Shown piece by piece: positions 35,596-44,746 of a stretch of 64,000 bases of DNA. The DNA lies in the NCBI RefSeq assembly GCF_004323595.1, contig NZ_AP019373.1, positions 2,563,593-2,627,592 of the forward strand, given 5' to 3'. This DNA is from Sulfuricystis thermophila. Its GTDB lineage: Bacteria > Pseudomonadota > Gammaproteobacteria > Burkholderiales > Rhodocyclaceae. A program made the position numbers and the translations under genes. Within the stretch, counting starts at the first letter, position 1. Each line of letters begins with the position of its first letter. Below the pieces are notes generated by a model that was not told where the DNA came from, made no database searches, and saw only the letters and a list, made by a program, of their open reading frames with translations.

Positions 35596-37078
35596 GGCTC
35601 ACCTCCTGGCGCAGTTGGTCGTAGCGGTCCACGTTCGGTTTCGGCTCTTCGGCCAGTTTGAGCGCTGTCTCGATCTTGTTCGGGGCGGGAATTCCTGCTT
35701 TCAGCCGCGCCAGCACATTCATGACATGCTCACCACTCGGGCGGCCGGACTCCAGTGCCAGTTCGACTGCCACCAGTACCGTATCGAGGCCATGTTTCGG
35801 GATGGCCCCAAGCACATCGGCCATGACACGATCACCGCCAGTCTGCTTGAGCAGGATGCGCTGGAGTCGCAGCAATGGCTCGGGCATTTCGGCAAACGGG
35901 GCGCCATTCCTGAGCGCCCCAGGTTTCCGCTCGACGATGCCGATGTAGTGGGTGAAGTCGTAAAAGGTCTGGTCACGCTCGAAGCTGCGCACATGGCGGG
36001 CGACTTCCTTGCCGTCGGCCACCAGTCGTAGTTCCGCCGGGTAAATGCGCAGGCTCAGAACGGCATGGGCATGTTCGGCTGGCACACTGTAACGGTTGCG
36101 CTGGAAATGGATCAGCGCCGTGCTGGTCACCCGTACCGGCTTCTCGACATAACCGTCAAACGGCTGCGGGGCCGGCAGCATCTGCATCAGTTCGTCTTGC
36201 AGCAGCTCACCGATGGTCAGCGCCGGCCATTCCGGATTGGCGGTATCTGTCCACGCTTGACGGCACTGCTCGCCAAGCCACTCATTGAGTTCGTCGAGAT
36301 CCCGCCAGCGACGCTCGCTGGCCTGGTGCCAGATCTGTCGGCGACGATCCTGGACGTTCTTCTCGACGCGGCCCTTCTCCCAGCCCGAGGCGACGTTGCA
36401 GAATTCCGGATCGAACAGGTAGTGCCCGCACATGGCGTAAAAGCGCGGGTTGATGTCGCGCTCCTTGCCACGACCAACCTTGTCGACAGCGGTCTTCATA
36501 TTGTCGTAGATGCCGCGTCGCGGCACGCCACCAAAGGCGGCAAATGCACGCGCATGGGCGTCGAACAGCATTTCGTGGCTCTGCCCGTAGTAGGCGGTCA
36601 GCCAGAACGCTCGGCTGGCGCATAGCTTGGTGTGCGCGACTTCGAGCTTCCGGCGCAGGCCGCCGACGAAGGCATATTCGGTGCTCCAGTCGAACTGGAA
36701 GGCTTCGCCCAGCGCAAAGGTCAGCGGAACAAAGGCCGGCCCCGGCTTCTCGGCTTCCTCCTTCCGCCAGCGCTTGATATAGGCGCAGACCCGCCCATAG
36801 CCCCCGGAGTAGCCCTGTGCCTGGATGGCCTTGAACATGGCCATGGCCGTGCGTCGGTCCCGCTTTGGCCGGTGACTGTCGGTCTTCAGCCATTGCGTCA
36901 GTTGTTCCGCCCAGGGATCGACGACGCTCTTCGCTTCCCGTTTCTTGTACTGCGGCTCGACAACGTCTTTCTGTCGCAGCCAGTGCCGCAGGGTGTTCCT
37001 TGCCAGTCCCGTTCGCCGCGCAATCTCGCGCAGCGGTATGTGGTCGCGGAAATGCATCCGCCTGATCTTGGCCAACAT
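35585..37078 (-). CDS. istA: IstA, IS21-family transposase (element 1)
   Basis: DDE transposase of about 497 residues starting [33 protein letters not shown], an N-terminal helix-turn-helix. A DDE core follows ([13 protein letters not shown] near 120, [15 protein letters not shown] near 190, [15 protein letters not shown] near 240), then a beta-barrel C-terminal domain ([26 protein letters not shown]). GTG at 37084 with AGGAG is an alternative start. The gene looks intact and may be active. Confidence 0.9.
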   Translation of the reverse strand: MLAKIRRMHFRDHIPLREIARRTGLARNTLRHWLRQKDVVEPQYKKREAKSVVDPWAEQLTQWLKTDSHRPKRDRRTAMAMFKAIQAQGYSGGYGRVCAYIKRWRKEEAEKPGPAFVPLTFALGEAFQFDWSTEYAFVGGLRRKLEVAHTKLCASRAFWLTAYYGQSHEMLFDAHARAFAAFGGVPRRGIYDNMKTAVDKVGRGKERDINPRFYAMCGHYLFDPEFCNVASGWEKGRVEKNVQDRRRQIWHQASERRWRDLDELNEWLGEQCRQAWTDTANPEWPALTIGELLQDELMQMLPAPQPFDGYVEKPVRVTSTALIHFQRNRYSVPAEHAHAVLSLRIYPAELRLVADGKEVARHVRSFERDQTFYDFTHYIGIVERKPGALRNGAPFAEMPEPLLRLQRILLKQTGGDRVMADVLGAIPKHGLDTVLVAVELALESGRPSGEHVMNVLARLKAGIPAPNKIETALKLAEEPKPNVDRYDQLRQEVSHVD

Positions 37079-37203
37079 GCCCACTTCGATCACTCCTTCT
37101 GTCCTCCCTGCCGCTAAACCCGGCAGGGTAACCAATCAAAGGTGGGTCAGTTTTAGATGCAAATTACCCAGTCAGGTGGGTCAATTCCGGACGGCCGTCA
37201 ACA

Positions 37204-37760
37204 GCCGGGACGCCTTCGAGTCCATCGACCGCCCGGCCCTGCGCCCGTTGCCGGCCATTCCCTTCCAGTACGCCCAGTGGAAGAAGGCCCGCGCCAACAT
37301 CGACTATCACGTCGAAGTCGACGGCCATTACTACAGCGTGCCCCACACCCTGGTCCGGCAGGAGATCGAGATCCGCCTGACCGCCAGCAGCGTTGAATGC
37401 TTCTTCAAGGGCAAGCGGGTGGCGGCCCATGCGCGCAATCCGCGCCATGGCGCCCACAGCACCGTCCCGGAGCACATGCCCGCGTCGCACCGGGCCCACG
37501 CCGAATGGACACCGGGCCGGATGCTCAACTGGGCCGCGACCGTGGGGCCGGCGACGACGGAAATCGTGCGCTACCAGCTCGAGTCGCGGCCGCATCCGGA
37601 ACAGGGCTACCGCGCCTGCCTGGGCGTCATGCGCCTGGCCAGGACCTATGGCAAGGAACGACTGGAAGCCGCCTGCACTCGGGCCGTCACCCTGGGCGCG
37701 CGCCGCTACAAGTCGGTCGCCTCGACCGCCAACCGCTGCCTGACACCCAAGCGGAACTGA
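37204..37760 (+). pseudogene. istA: istA C-terminal fragment (IS21 element 2)
   Basis: The last about 185 residues of an IstA transposase (AFESIDRPALRPLPAIPFQY, ANIDYHVEVDGHYYSVPHTLV, then EQGYRACLGVMRLARTYGKERLE). The N-terminal DNA-binding and DDE parts are absent. It differs in sequence from element 1's IstA, so it comes from another IS21 lineage. Not functional alone. Confidence 0.85.
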
Positions 37761-37825
37761 CCCTGCCGTCGCACGGTAACGTGCGCGGTTCCTCGTACTA
37801 CCACTGACCTCAACCCAGGAGACCT

Positions 37826-38560
37826 ATGCTCACCCACCACAGCCTCACCCAACTCAAGACCCTGCGCCTGGATGGCATGGCCCGTGCCCTCGAGGAGCAA
37901 TTGGCCCAGCCCGGCGCGGCGGCGCTGTCCTTCGAGGAGCGCATCGCCCTGATCATCGACCGGGAGATGTCGTTCCGCGACTCCAAACGCGTCACCCGCC
38001 TGCTCAAGCAGGCCAAGCTCAAGGTCGGTAGCGCCTGCCTCGAGGATGTCGATTACCGCCCCGGGCGCGGCCTGGAGAAGAAACTCCTCGCTTCGCTCGG
38101 CGGCGGCGACTGGATCCGCCATCACCAGAACTGCCTGATCACCGGCTCCACCGGCAGCGGCAAGACCTGGCTCGCCTGCGCGCTCGGCAACGCTGCCTGC
38201 CGGCAGGGCTTCTCGGTGTTGTATGTCCGCCTGCCGCGGCTCTTCGAGGAACTGCGCATCGCCCACGGCGACGGCAGCTTCACGCGTCGCCTCTCAGCGC
38301 TGGCGAAGACCGACCTATTGCTGATCGACGATTGGGGATTGGCGCCGCCGTCGGCGGCGGAACGCTCCGACTTGCTCGAGGTGCTCGACGACCGCGTCGG
38401 CACGCGCTCGACCATCATCACCAGCCAGCTACCCGTCGAGCATTGGCACGAGTATCTCGGCGAGCCGACGCTCGCCGACGCCATCCTCGATCGCATTCTG
38501 CATGCCTCGCACCGGCTCAAGTTGACTGGCGACTCGATGCGCAAGGCGAGAAGGACGTGA
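37826..38560 (+). CDS. istB: IstB helper ATPase (IS21 element 2)
   Basis: A 244-residue AAA+ protein starting [25 protein letters not shown], with Walker [13 protein letters not shown] near residue 107 and Walker [12 protein letters not shown] near 166. A CAGGAG site precedes the start. It looks intact but has no functional istA partner in its own element. Confidence 0.9.
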   Translation: MLTHHSLTQLKTLRLDGMARALEEQLAQPGAAALSFEERIALIIDREMSFRDSKRVTRLLKQAKLKVGSACLEDVDYRPGRGLEKKLLASLGGGDWIRHHQNCLITGSTGSGKTWLACALGNAACRQGFSVLYVRLPRLFEELRIAHGDGSFTRRLSALAKTDLLLIDDWGLAPPSAAERSDLLEVLDDRVGTRSTIITSQLPVEHWHEYLGEPTLADAILDRILHASHRLKLTGDSMRKARRT

Positions 38561-38752
38561 TGCCAGTGCGCCAAACACAGGTTCCCCACAGGCGACCGCC
38601 CGCCAGCGTTAGAGGCGCGCTGGCGGTCGCCTATGGACAACCCTGCCACGGAGCATCGTGACCGGTCGAGGTAGAATTTGAACACCACGCATCCGCGCTT
38701 CCCCAGCGGTCACGTTCATCGGTGCGGTCGGTCACGTTCGTCGGAATGCGCA

Positions 38753-39160
38753 CCTCGGCGCGCGGACGACGATTGCCTGCAGGAGCTGCGCTGGATCTAC
38801 GACCGGCGCGACATCCAGGAAGCCCATCGAGACCTCTCGGCCTGGATCGGCAAATGGGCGGGCAAGTACCCGAAGCTGGTCGACTGGGTGGAATCGAACA
38901 TCGCCGAGACGCTGACCTTTTACCGATTACCGCGCGCCCATCACAAGCACATAAAGAGCACGAACATGCTGGAGCGGCTCAACGAGGAGATCAAGCGCAA
39001 AACCCGGGTGGTGCGCATCTTTCCGAACGTGGCGTCCTGCCTGCGGCTGATCCGGGCACTATGCGTCGAAACCCACGAGAATTGGCTGGAGAACAGCCGT
39101 TACCTGAACATGATGCTGCTCGCGGAGCATAAGAAGGAGGCGCTGAGACTGGCCGCCTGA
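38753..39160 (+). pseudogene. IS256-family transposase, 3' fragment
   Basis: The C-terminal part of a mutator transposase in frame: LQELRWIYDRRDIQEAHRDL, KYPKLVDWVESNIAETLTFYR, HHKHIKSTNMLERLNEEIKR, ending KKEALRLAA. It is the other end of the gene whose start is at 34135. The middle third with catalytic acids is gone, so two IS21 insertions came with a deletion. The next about 115 bp show nothing I recognise. Confidence 0.85.
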
Positions 39161-39274
39161 AGTGGCTGCGCGCTGTCGGCGCCGCGCAGGGCGATCCCTG
39201 CGCGCCACCGACAGCGCAAACAGATTCAACCAATTACCTGATCAGCATATTTGCATAACATGACACATACAACT

Positions 39275-39883
39275 TTACGCCTTTAACCTTCGGTAGCCGA
39301 CTTCACGTAGGAACCTTGGAGTGACTGGGACGCCAAGTTGTCTGCAAACATCACAGATAAAACGGTAGGCTGCCCCTCGTGGTTTTCCTGTAATAGATCC
39401 CGTTATAGAGGGACGTTTCCCTGTTCCATCCTCATATAGCGCACCAAGAGAACGGAACAAAAACAGTTTTGGCAAGTCTTGGGCTCTCCCTGGCGGCCTT
39501 GGCATAGCTTGGTAGCTACGCATGGCCGCTACTACTTTAGCTTTGGTATTACGTTTTGCTGCCTCGCGTTGATGTCGTGTTGCCCACATATCTACGAGTA
39601 TCGCGACATACATCGACTCAACTTCCCCTCTCAGTCGAGCCGCATCCATACTACTTCTCGCTTCATTGAGGGCTGCATCTGGGGAGATTTTTGAGCGCCT
39701 TAGATACCTCCATGTGATTTCGCTAAGCCGATCTCCCAAGTCGAAATCTTGCCGGAATCCGTAGCGAATCCTGAGATTTTCTGCTGCTTGCTCTGGGAAG
39801 CACCCCTTCCACAAGCGACTTTTTTGTCGCTCGAAATCCATGCGTGGGGAAAATATCAGCTTGGCCATTTCATGTTTGCCCAC
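39275..39883 (-). CDS. Hypothetical protein downstream of integrase
   Basis: About 202 residues (GTG at 39883) or 197 (ATG at 39868, MAKLIFSPRMDFERQ). A soluble, basic, helical protein with no signal peptide or membrane helix. I recognise no domain. It lies 15 bp after the integrase on the same strand and has a lower-GC codon pattern than the chromosome, which suggests it belongs to the integrase module of the island. It could be an accessory or regulatory factor, but nothing in the sequence shows that. Confidence 0.6.
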   Translation of the reverse strand: MGKHEMAKLIFSPRMDFERQKSRLWKGCFPEQAAENLRIRYGFRQDFDLGDRLSEITWRYLRRSKISPDAALNEARSSMDAARLRGEVESMYVAILVDMWATRHQREAAKRNTKAKVVAAMRSYQAMPRPPGRAQDLPKLFLFRSLGALYEDGTGKRPSITGSITGKPRGAAYRFICDVCRQLGVPVTPRFLREVGYRRLKA

Positions 39884-39898
39884 TAATGCGGCAAAGCC

Positions 39899-41230
39899 TT
39901 ACGCTGCCCGTTGCAGTTGGGTCATGTTCTCGCCGGCCGCCAGTAATTCGATTAGCGCTGCCCATGCTTCCAACGCCGCCTTACGTTGTGCCTCATAACT
40001 GTTGTGGTTGTAATGGGCGAACACGCCTGATAGAACGTGGTTTGCAATCTTATGGCCCAAGAATGGCTCAAAGCCCAGATCAGGCAAGCGGCTTATCAGT
40101 GTCCGCCGAAAATCATGGACATGGCATTGCGTCACGTTCGGCAGCTTGCCCGTTTTGAACATCGTTGCCAGCGCGTTATTCACCGCCCGCCCATAGATCG
40201 CCTGCTTTGGTCGTAAGGGCGATGAAAAGACATGGCGCTCTTTACCAGTGATAGGTTTCAAGGCTTGCAGGATCGCCACAGCTTGCGGAGCAAGATGAAC
40301 AAGGTGTGCCCGCTTGGATTTTGTCCGTTCCGCTGGCAGTCGCCACAATCCCTCTACTAAATCAAATTCCGCCCATTCGGCTTCGCATACTTCACTTTCA
40401 CGTTGCCCAGTCAGAATCAGCAGCTTCATTGCCGCGATGGTCACAGGATCAGACTTACACAATTCGCGGTTATCAAGCGCCCGCCAGATAGCCGCCAATT
40501 CATCCAGCCGCAGTGTTACATCGCGTTTGTTGGGCTTGGCACCGAAAGCCGCCCGTGTCAGTTTCTCTATTGGGGAGTCGGCTATCCACTCGCGTTCCGC
40601 AGCGAACCGCCAAACGCGCTTGGCTTGGGTCAATACCTCGCCCGCCAGTTGCTTCGCGGTTTTGCCTTCACGCTCGCCTTGAGCGATGGTGTCCAGTGCC
40701 GCGACGACATGCTGCCGTGTCACGTCACGGATTTTTCGATTTCCGATCAGCGCTGCCAACCGATCCAGCCGGTAGCGGATCGCCGGGGCGCTTTTCTTGC
40801 CCGCCATGATCTTCTGCATGAATGCTTCGATGACGTCCTTTACGGTCGGTTGATTCCGCTCGGCTTCCTCTTCGGCCCGTCTCGCGGCTTCGACTCGACG
40901 CTCTTGCTCTAGCAGGGCTTCCCAATCGGCTACTGGATCACGCCCGGATCGCCGCGCCGCTTTCCAAGCCCCTGCAATCGAGCGAGCTTGGGTCAGTGAT
41001 TGCTGCCCATGCCGCAACCAATCGGGGATGCTATCTCCTGGCGCGCCTTCGCGGGCATACCTGCCAATGGTGTATTTTGTACGCTTGCCACGATGCTCAT
41101 ACTCGATCACCCATGTTTTCGTGCCATTTGGCCGCACTCGCAGATACAACCCATCACCGTCGCTCAAAAGCCGGTCGCGAATGGATGGCTTTACAGTCTC
41201 GCAGGCCTGAGCAGAAAGTCGTTTCGCCAT
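39899..41230 (-). CDS. P4-type tyrosine integrase of the island
   Basis: Site-specific recombinase that inserts and excises the island. The 443-residue protein has the N-terminal DUF4102-type arm-binding domain (DGLYLRVRPNGTKTWVIEYEHRGKRT near 26-51), a SAM-like core-binding region (about 125-215), and a catalytic domain with TGQRESEV (Arg, near 288), HVHDFRRTLIS (His-x-x-Arg, near 375) and GHKIANHVLSGVFAHYNHNSY (His and the nucleophilic Tyr, near 395-412). It starts about 180 bp from the right 16-bp repeat, as expected for an integrase next to its attachment site. Confidence 0.95.
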   Translation of the reverse strand: MAKRLSAQACETVKPSIRDRLLSDGDGLYLRVRPNGTKTWVIEYEHRGKRTKYTIGRYAREGAPGDSIPDWLRHGQQSLTQARSIAGAWKAARRSGRDPVADWEALLEQERRVEAARRAEEEAERNQPTVKDVIEAFMQKIMAGKKSAPAIRYRLDRLAALIGNRKIRDVTRQHVVAALDTIAQGEREGKTAKQLAGEVLTQAKRVWRFAAEREWIADSPIEKLTRAAFGAKPNKRDVTLRLDELAAIWRALDNRELCKSDPVTIAAMKLLILTGQRESEVCEAEWAEFDLVEGLWRLPAERTKSKRAHLVHLAPQAVAILQALKPITGKERHVFSSPLRPKQAIYGRAVNNALATMFKTGKLPNVTQCHVHDFRRTLISRLPDLGFEPFLGHKIANHVLSGVFAHYNHNSYEAQRKAALEAWAALIELLAAGENMTQLQRAA

Positions 41231-41410
41231 GACGCCTCTTATGTCTTATTTCTGGGGTGGAAAACCGAAGCCAGTTTTGGGTGGAACTTTGGGTGGGATT
41301 TTGATAAGGATTGGGTTGGATTCTACGGGAACACCACGGAACAGGCAATCATATAAATCACTTTTAAAACAGACTATTGGAGTAATTGTGAGGAATCAAG
41401 AGGACGCAAT

Positions 41411-41426
41411 ATGCGCTACTGGCTGA
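41411..41426 (+). other. Right attachment repeat (attR core)
   Basis: ATGCGCTACTGGCTGA, the same 16 bases as at 23232-23247. Here it is the functional start of the EVE gene. The 180 bp between the integrase and this point contain GGGTGGGAT-like repeats and no gene. Confidence 0.8.
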
Positions 41427-41872
41427 TGAAAACCGAGCCTTCCGTCGTCGGCATCGACGATGTGCTGGCCATGCCGAACCAGACCGTCGACTGGTGGGGG
41501 GTGCGTAACTACCAGGCGCGCAACTTCATGCGCGACCAGATGAAGGTCGGCGATGGGGTGTTGTTTTATCACTCCTCCTGCCCGCAGCCGGGCATCGCCG
41601 GCATTGCCGAGGTGGCGAAACTCGCCTATCCCGACCGCACCCAATTCGATCCGCAAAGCCCTTATTACGACCCGAAATCGACGCCGGAGAATCCGCGCTG
41701 GGTGAATGTCGATGTGCGCGTCGTCCGCAAGATTCCGCTGATCCCGCTCGACGAGCTGCGACGGCATCCGGAACTGGCGAACATGCGCGTCTTGCAGCGC
41801 GGCAACCGGCTGTCGATCACGCCGGTCGATCCGGCAGAGTGGGCGTTCATCCTGCGGAACCTCGTCAAATGA
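41411..41872 (+). CDS. EVE-domain protein, rebuilt by island integration
   Basis: A 153-residue EVE (PUA-like) protein: MRYWLMKTEPSVVGIDD, VDWWGVRNYQARNFMRDQMKVGD, VLFYHSSCPQPGIAGIAEV, typical of the family thought to bind modified bases in RNA or DNA. The first 16 bases come from the integration repeat. The ribosome site (AAGAGGACGCAAT before ATG) and any promoter are now island DNA. The stop overlaps the TauE/SafE start. Confidence 0.93.
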   Translation: MRYWLMKTEPSVVGIDDVLAMPNQTVDWWGVRNYQARNFMRDQMKVGDGVLFYHSSCPQPGIAGIAEVAKLAYPDRTQFDPQSPYYDPKSTPENPRWVNVDVRVVRKIPLIPLDELRRHPELANMRVLQRGNRLSITPVDPAEWAFILRNLVK

Positions 41873-42663
41873 TCTGGCTCGCCGCTTACCTTCTGCTCGG
41901 TGCAGTGGCGGGCTTCTTCGCCGGCTTGTTGGGTGTCGGCGGCGGCGCGATCATGGTGCCAGTGCTGGCATTGCTGTTCGCCGCGCAGGGCTTCCCTGCC
42001 GAGCATCTGATGCATCTTGCGCTTGGCACCTCGATGGCGGCGATCGTATTCACCTCGGTTTCGAGCTTGCGCGCGCATCATGCCCACGGTGCAGTGCGCT
42101 GGCCGATCGTCAAGAGCATCGCGCCGGGGATCCTCCTCGGCACCTTCGCCGGCGCGCAGTTCGCGAGCCTGATCCCCACCCGGCCGCTGGCGATCTTCTT
42201 CACTGCCTTCATGAGCTATGTCGCCTTCCAGATGCTCGCGAACATCAAACCGAAGCCTTCGCGGCAACTGCCCGGACCCTTCGGCATGTTCCTCGTCGGC
42301 AGCGGCATCGGCGCGATCTCGGCGCTCGTCGCGATCGGCGGCGGCTCCTTGTCCGTGCCGTTCATGACCTGGTGCAACGTCAAGATGCACGAGGCGATCG
42401 GCACCTCGGCGGCGATCGGCTTTCCGATCGCCGTGGCGGGCAGCGTCGGCTATCTGGTCGGCGGCTGGCACGCCACCGGTTTGCCAGCCTGGAGTATCGG
42501 TTATGTCTACTTGCCTGCGCTCGCTGCCTGTGCGGCGATGAGCATGCTGACGGCACCTTGGGGCGCGAAAGCCGCGCACCGGCTGCCGGTGGCGACGCTG
42601 AAGAAAATCTTCGCCGGCGTGATCCTATTGCTGTTGGCCAAGATGCTCCACGGGCTGCTTTGA
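41869..42663 (+). CDS. TauE/SafE-family sulfite/sulfonate exporter
   Basis: A 264-residue membrane protein with about eight helices and the two family repeats, GFFAGLLGVGGGAIMVPVLALL (residues 11-32) and GIGAISALVAIGGGSLSVPFMTW (about 144-166). The family exports sulfite, sulfoacetate or related anions; the substrate is not readable here. ATG 41869 overlaps the EVE stop. Its 3' end overlaps the convergent channel gene by 39 bp. Confidence 0.9.
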   Translation: MIWLAAYLLLGAVAGFFAGLLGVGGGAIMVPVLALLFAAQGFPAEHLMHLALGTSMAAIVFTSVSSLRAHHAHGAVRWPIVKSIAPGILLGTFAGAQFASLIPTRPLAIFFTAFMSYVAFQMLANIKPKPSRQLPGPFGMFLVGSGIGAISALVAIGGGSLSVPFMTWCNVKMHEAIGTSAAIGFPIAVAGSVGYLVGGWHATGLPAWSIGYVYLPALAACAAMSMLTAPWGAKAAHRLPVATLKKIFAGVILLLLAKMLHGLL

Positions 42664-44355
42664 CCACTTTCGCGTCATCGCGCGCCACAGCCAGCCGGTT
42701 TCCTCGCGGCCGGTCAGCAGATAATGCAGCACATTGCGGTTGCGAGCGATGAGTTCCTGTTCCGCGCGTGCCGCGGCGGTGCCGACGAAGAGAATCTGAT
42801 CGCCGATCATCAGCGAGGTATCGGCTTCCGGCATCAGCATGTCTGCCTCATCGCGCCGCAAGGCCAGCGCAACGCAGGAAAGCCGCTGGCTGCGGTCGGA
42901 AGGGTTACGCAGCAATGCCGACAGCACCACTTCACGGCCTTCGGCGATCAACGTGACGATCGCAGTTGCTACATTGTCGTCGATCGACAACTGCCAGCAC
43001 AGCGGCACGGCCGAGCCCAGCTCCATGCGCAGCCGTGACTGCAAGGCCCAGGCCCAGTCGTCACCGCGCGCTTCCGCGGCGCGCAGGAAATCCGGCAGCA
43101 GTGGCGTCGTCAGCCGCGCCAGCGCCGCATGGGCGACGATCTCGGCCGGCGCCATGATCATTTCCGGTTGCAGGGCGGCGAACAGCTCGGCGCGGCTTTG
43201 CTGGTTTTGCCGCAGCACGATGAACAGACCGGGGTTCAGTGCGCGCGCGGCGACGGCGATCGAGAGATTGGTCAGGTCGTCGTCGGTGGCGGCGACGAGA
43301 CCGTCGGCGCTGGCCACGCCGGCCGCAGTGAGCACCTCCGGCTCGACGCCGCTGCCGACGACGGCGGTGAAGCCCGGGGCTTCGAGCGGATGCTGATCGA
43401 TCAGCGCGATTTCCATGCCCTCGCGCTGCAGTTCCGCCACCAGCGAGTGACCGAAACGCCCATAGCCGCAGACGATCCAGCGGCCGGCCGGCGGATCGCG
43501 CGTGGCGACGAGAATGGTGCCCGGCGTGCCGGTCAGCCAGTCGTGCAGGCGATACAGCGCCGGCGCATGAATGGCCAGCGCCAGAAGCCGCGCGAAGTTG
43601 GCGAACGGATTGATCGTCTGCGTCGCGCCGAAGGCGGTCATGCGCTGGGCGATCGCGTCGTGCTCGACGCGCAGGATCGCCGGCAATTGCGGGCGCAGCA
43701 GGCGGGCATGGGCGGCGATGGCGAGATTCGCCTGGTCGTCGTTGGTCAGCGCCAGGATGCCGCGGCAAAATCGGTGCATGAGCCCGGCGGCGAAGAGGTT
43801 TTGGGTCTGCGCCGCATCGCCGGCGAGCGCCGGCGTTTCGCTGCGGAAATCCTCGAGCTCGAGTTCCGCCAGCCGGTTCTCGTCCAGGTCGATCGCAACC
43901 GCACGCGCATCCATCTTGTCCAGCGCCGCGAGCACCCGACCGCCCGTCTCGCCACAACCGCACACGATGTAGAACGGCTCCGCGAGACGCTGCACGCGCC
44001 GCTTGAAACGGCCGGCGGAAAGGGCCTGCTGGAAGGCACGGTCGGAAAACAGCGCCAGGATGGTGAGGATCGCATAGGTCCAGACGATCACCGTGGCATA
44101 GATGATCGCCGTCACCCACATCCGCTGCGCTTCCGAGAAGGCCTGCGGAATTTCGCCGAAACCGATCGTCGTCGCCGTATAGCTGACGAAATAGAACGCG
44201 TGCAGGAAGGACATTGGCGGTGCCGGCTTGCCTTCAGCATCGGCGCCCGGAATCAATGTCAGGCCGAGAATCGAGACGGCATAGACGACGATCAGCAGAA
44301 TCAGCGGCGCACGCATGCGCCGCAGGACGATGAAGAAGGCGCTGCCGGGATGCAT
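42625..44355 (-). CDS. Potassium-channel-like protein with two RCK domains
   Basis: A 576-residue protein: helix 1 (about 16-35), pore loop with TATTIGFGEIP near 60-70, helix 2 (about 80-103), then two Rossmann RCK (TrkA-N) domains beginning FYIVCGCGETGGRV near 128 and RWIVCGYGRFGHSLV near 293, with TrkA-C-like segments between and after. The filter reads TIGFGE instead of TVGYGD, so ion selectivity may differ. It is the last gene of a ParA-DUF6394-channel run. The C-terminus overlaps the TauE gene. Confidence 0.88.
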   Translation of the reverse strand: MHPGSAFFIVLRRMRAPLILLIVVYAVSILGLTLIPGADAEGKPAPPMSFLHAFYFVSYTATTIGFGEIPQAFSEAQRMWVTAIIYATVIVWTYAILTILALFSDRAFQQALSAGRFKRRVQRLAEPFYIVCGCGETGGRVLAALDKMDARAVAIDLDENRLAELELEDFRSETPALAGDAAQTQNLFAAGLMHRFCRGILALTNDDQANLAIAAHARLLRPQLPAILRVEHDAIAQRMTAFGATQTINPFANFARLLALAIHAPALYRLHDWLTGTPGTILVATRDPPAGRWIVCGYGRFGHSLVAELQREGMEIALIDQHPLEAPGFTAVVGSGVEPEVLTAAGVASADGLVAATDDDLTNLSIAVAARALNPGLFIVLRQNQQSRAELFAALQPEMIMAPAEIVAHAALARLTTPLLPDFLRAAEARGDDWAWALQSRLRMELGSAVPLCWQLSIDDNVATAIVTLIAEGREVVLSALLRNPSDRSQRLSCVALALRRDEADMLMPEADTSLMIGDQILFVGTAAARAEQELIARNRNVLHYLLTGREETGWLWRAMTRKWSKQPVEHLGQQQ

Positions 44356-44362
44356 CTCGGCT

Positions 44363-44746
44363 CTAGCGCCGCATCATCACCGTTTCGGCGACCAGGATCG
44401 CCAGCGAGACGATGTTGGCGAGCAAGGCGCCGCCGGACAGCGAGACCACGCTGGCGGTGGTTGCCGGCGTCATGCCCTCGCCGCTGACATGCACCGCGAA
44501 AGCCCAGACGCTCGCCGCGGCGATCAGCTGCAGGTCGGCGACCAGGCTGGTGGCCAGATGGATCGCGCCGATCTGCGTGCGGTCGCCGAATTTGAGCACC
44601 GTGGCGATCAGGTTGACGATGATCGCCGCAAACAGCTCGTAGATGTGATGCAGCTCGGGCCGGTCGATGTCGCCGATGAAGAAGCCGAAGTTGAGCGTCG
44701 CAGCGAGAACGATGAAGAAACCGAAGACGACCTTCTCGAAATTCAT
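44363..44746 (-). CDS. DUF6394-type small membrane protein
   Basis: A 127-residue protein starting [31 protein letters not shown], with about four hydrophobic helices and the stretch [24 protein letters not shown]. It resembles a conserved uncharacterised family (DUF6394, from memory). It overlaps the ParA stop by 4 bp (ATGA) and precedes the channel by 7 bp, so the three are likely one transcript. A channel accessory role is possible but unproven. Confidence 0.75.
   Translation of the reverse strand: MNFEKVVFGFFIVLAATLNFGFFIGDIDRPELHHIYELFAAIIVNLIATVLKFGDRTQIGAIHLATSLVADLQLIAAASVWAFAVHVSGEGMTPATTASVVSLSGGALLANIVSLAILVAETVMMRR

Larger units (their letters stand above)
34710..37203 (-). mobile_element. 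IS21-family element 1 (complete)
   Basis: Starts TGTTGATTTCC at 34710 and ends with the related complement of TGTTGACGGCC at 37203. Both ends carry the internal multiple repeat AA(C/T)TGACCC and a second AACTGACCCAC, the layered terminal repeats typical of IS21. It contains istA and istB on the minus strand. No target duplication is seen, because the right flank is another truncated IS21 rather than IS256. Confidence 0.8.
37204..38752 (+). mobile_element. IS21-family element 2 (left-truncated)
   Basis: The right end reads GTCACGTTCGTCGGAATGCGCA-like up to 38752, with an inner GGTCACGTTCATCGG repeat, a typical IS21 terminus. The left end and most of istA are missing where element 1 abuts it. 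It carries an istA remnant and a complete istB. The 190 bp after istB hold only the terminal repeats. Confidence 0.75.
23248..41410. mobile_element. Integrated genomic island (about 18.2 kb)
   Basis: Bounded by 16-bp direct repeats (23232-23247 and 41411-41426). A P4-type integrase lies beside the right end and points away from it. Similar GGGTGGGAT-type tandem stretches occur near both ends (about 23346-23371 and 41279-41300), plausible integrase arm sites. It contains IS5, an IS3 remnant, an RTX protein with a type I secretion pair, split IS256, two IS21 elements and one hypothetical gene. Base composition is lower in GC near both ends and around 30.8-31.0 kb than in the flanks. No copy of the dispersed 22-bp motif was found inside. 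The 250 bp from 23248 to 23497 hold no gene I can support. Confidence 0.8.
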
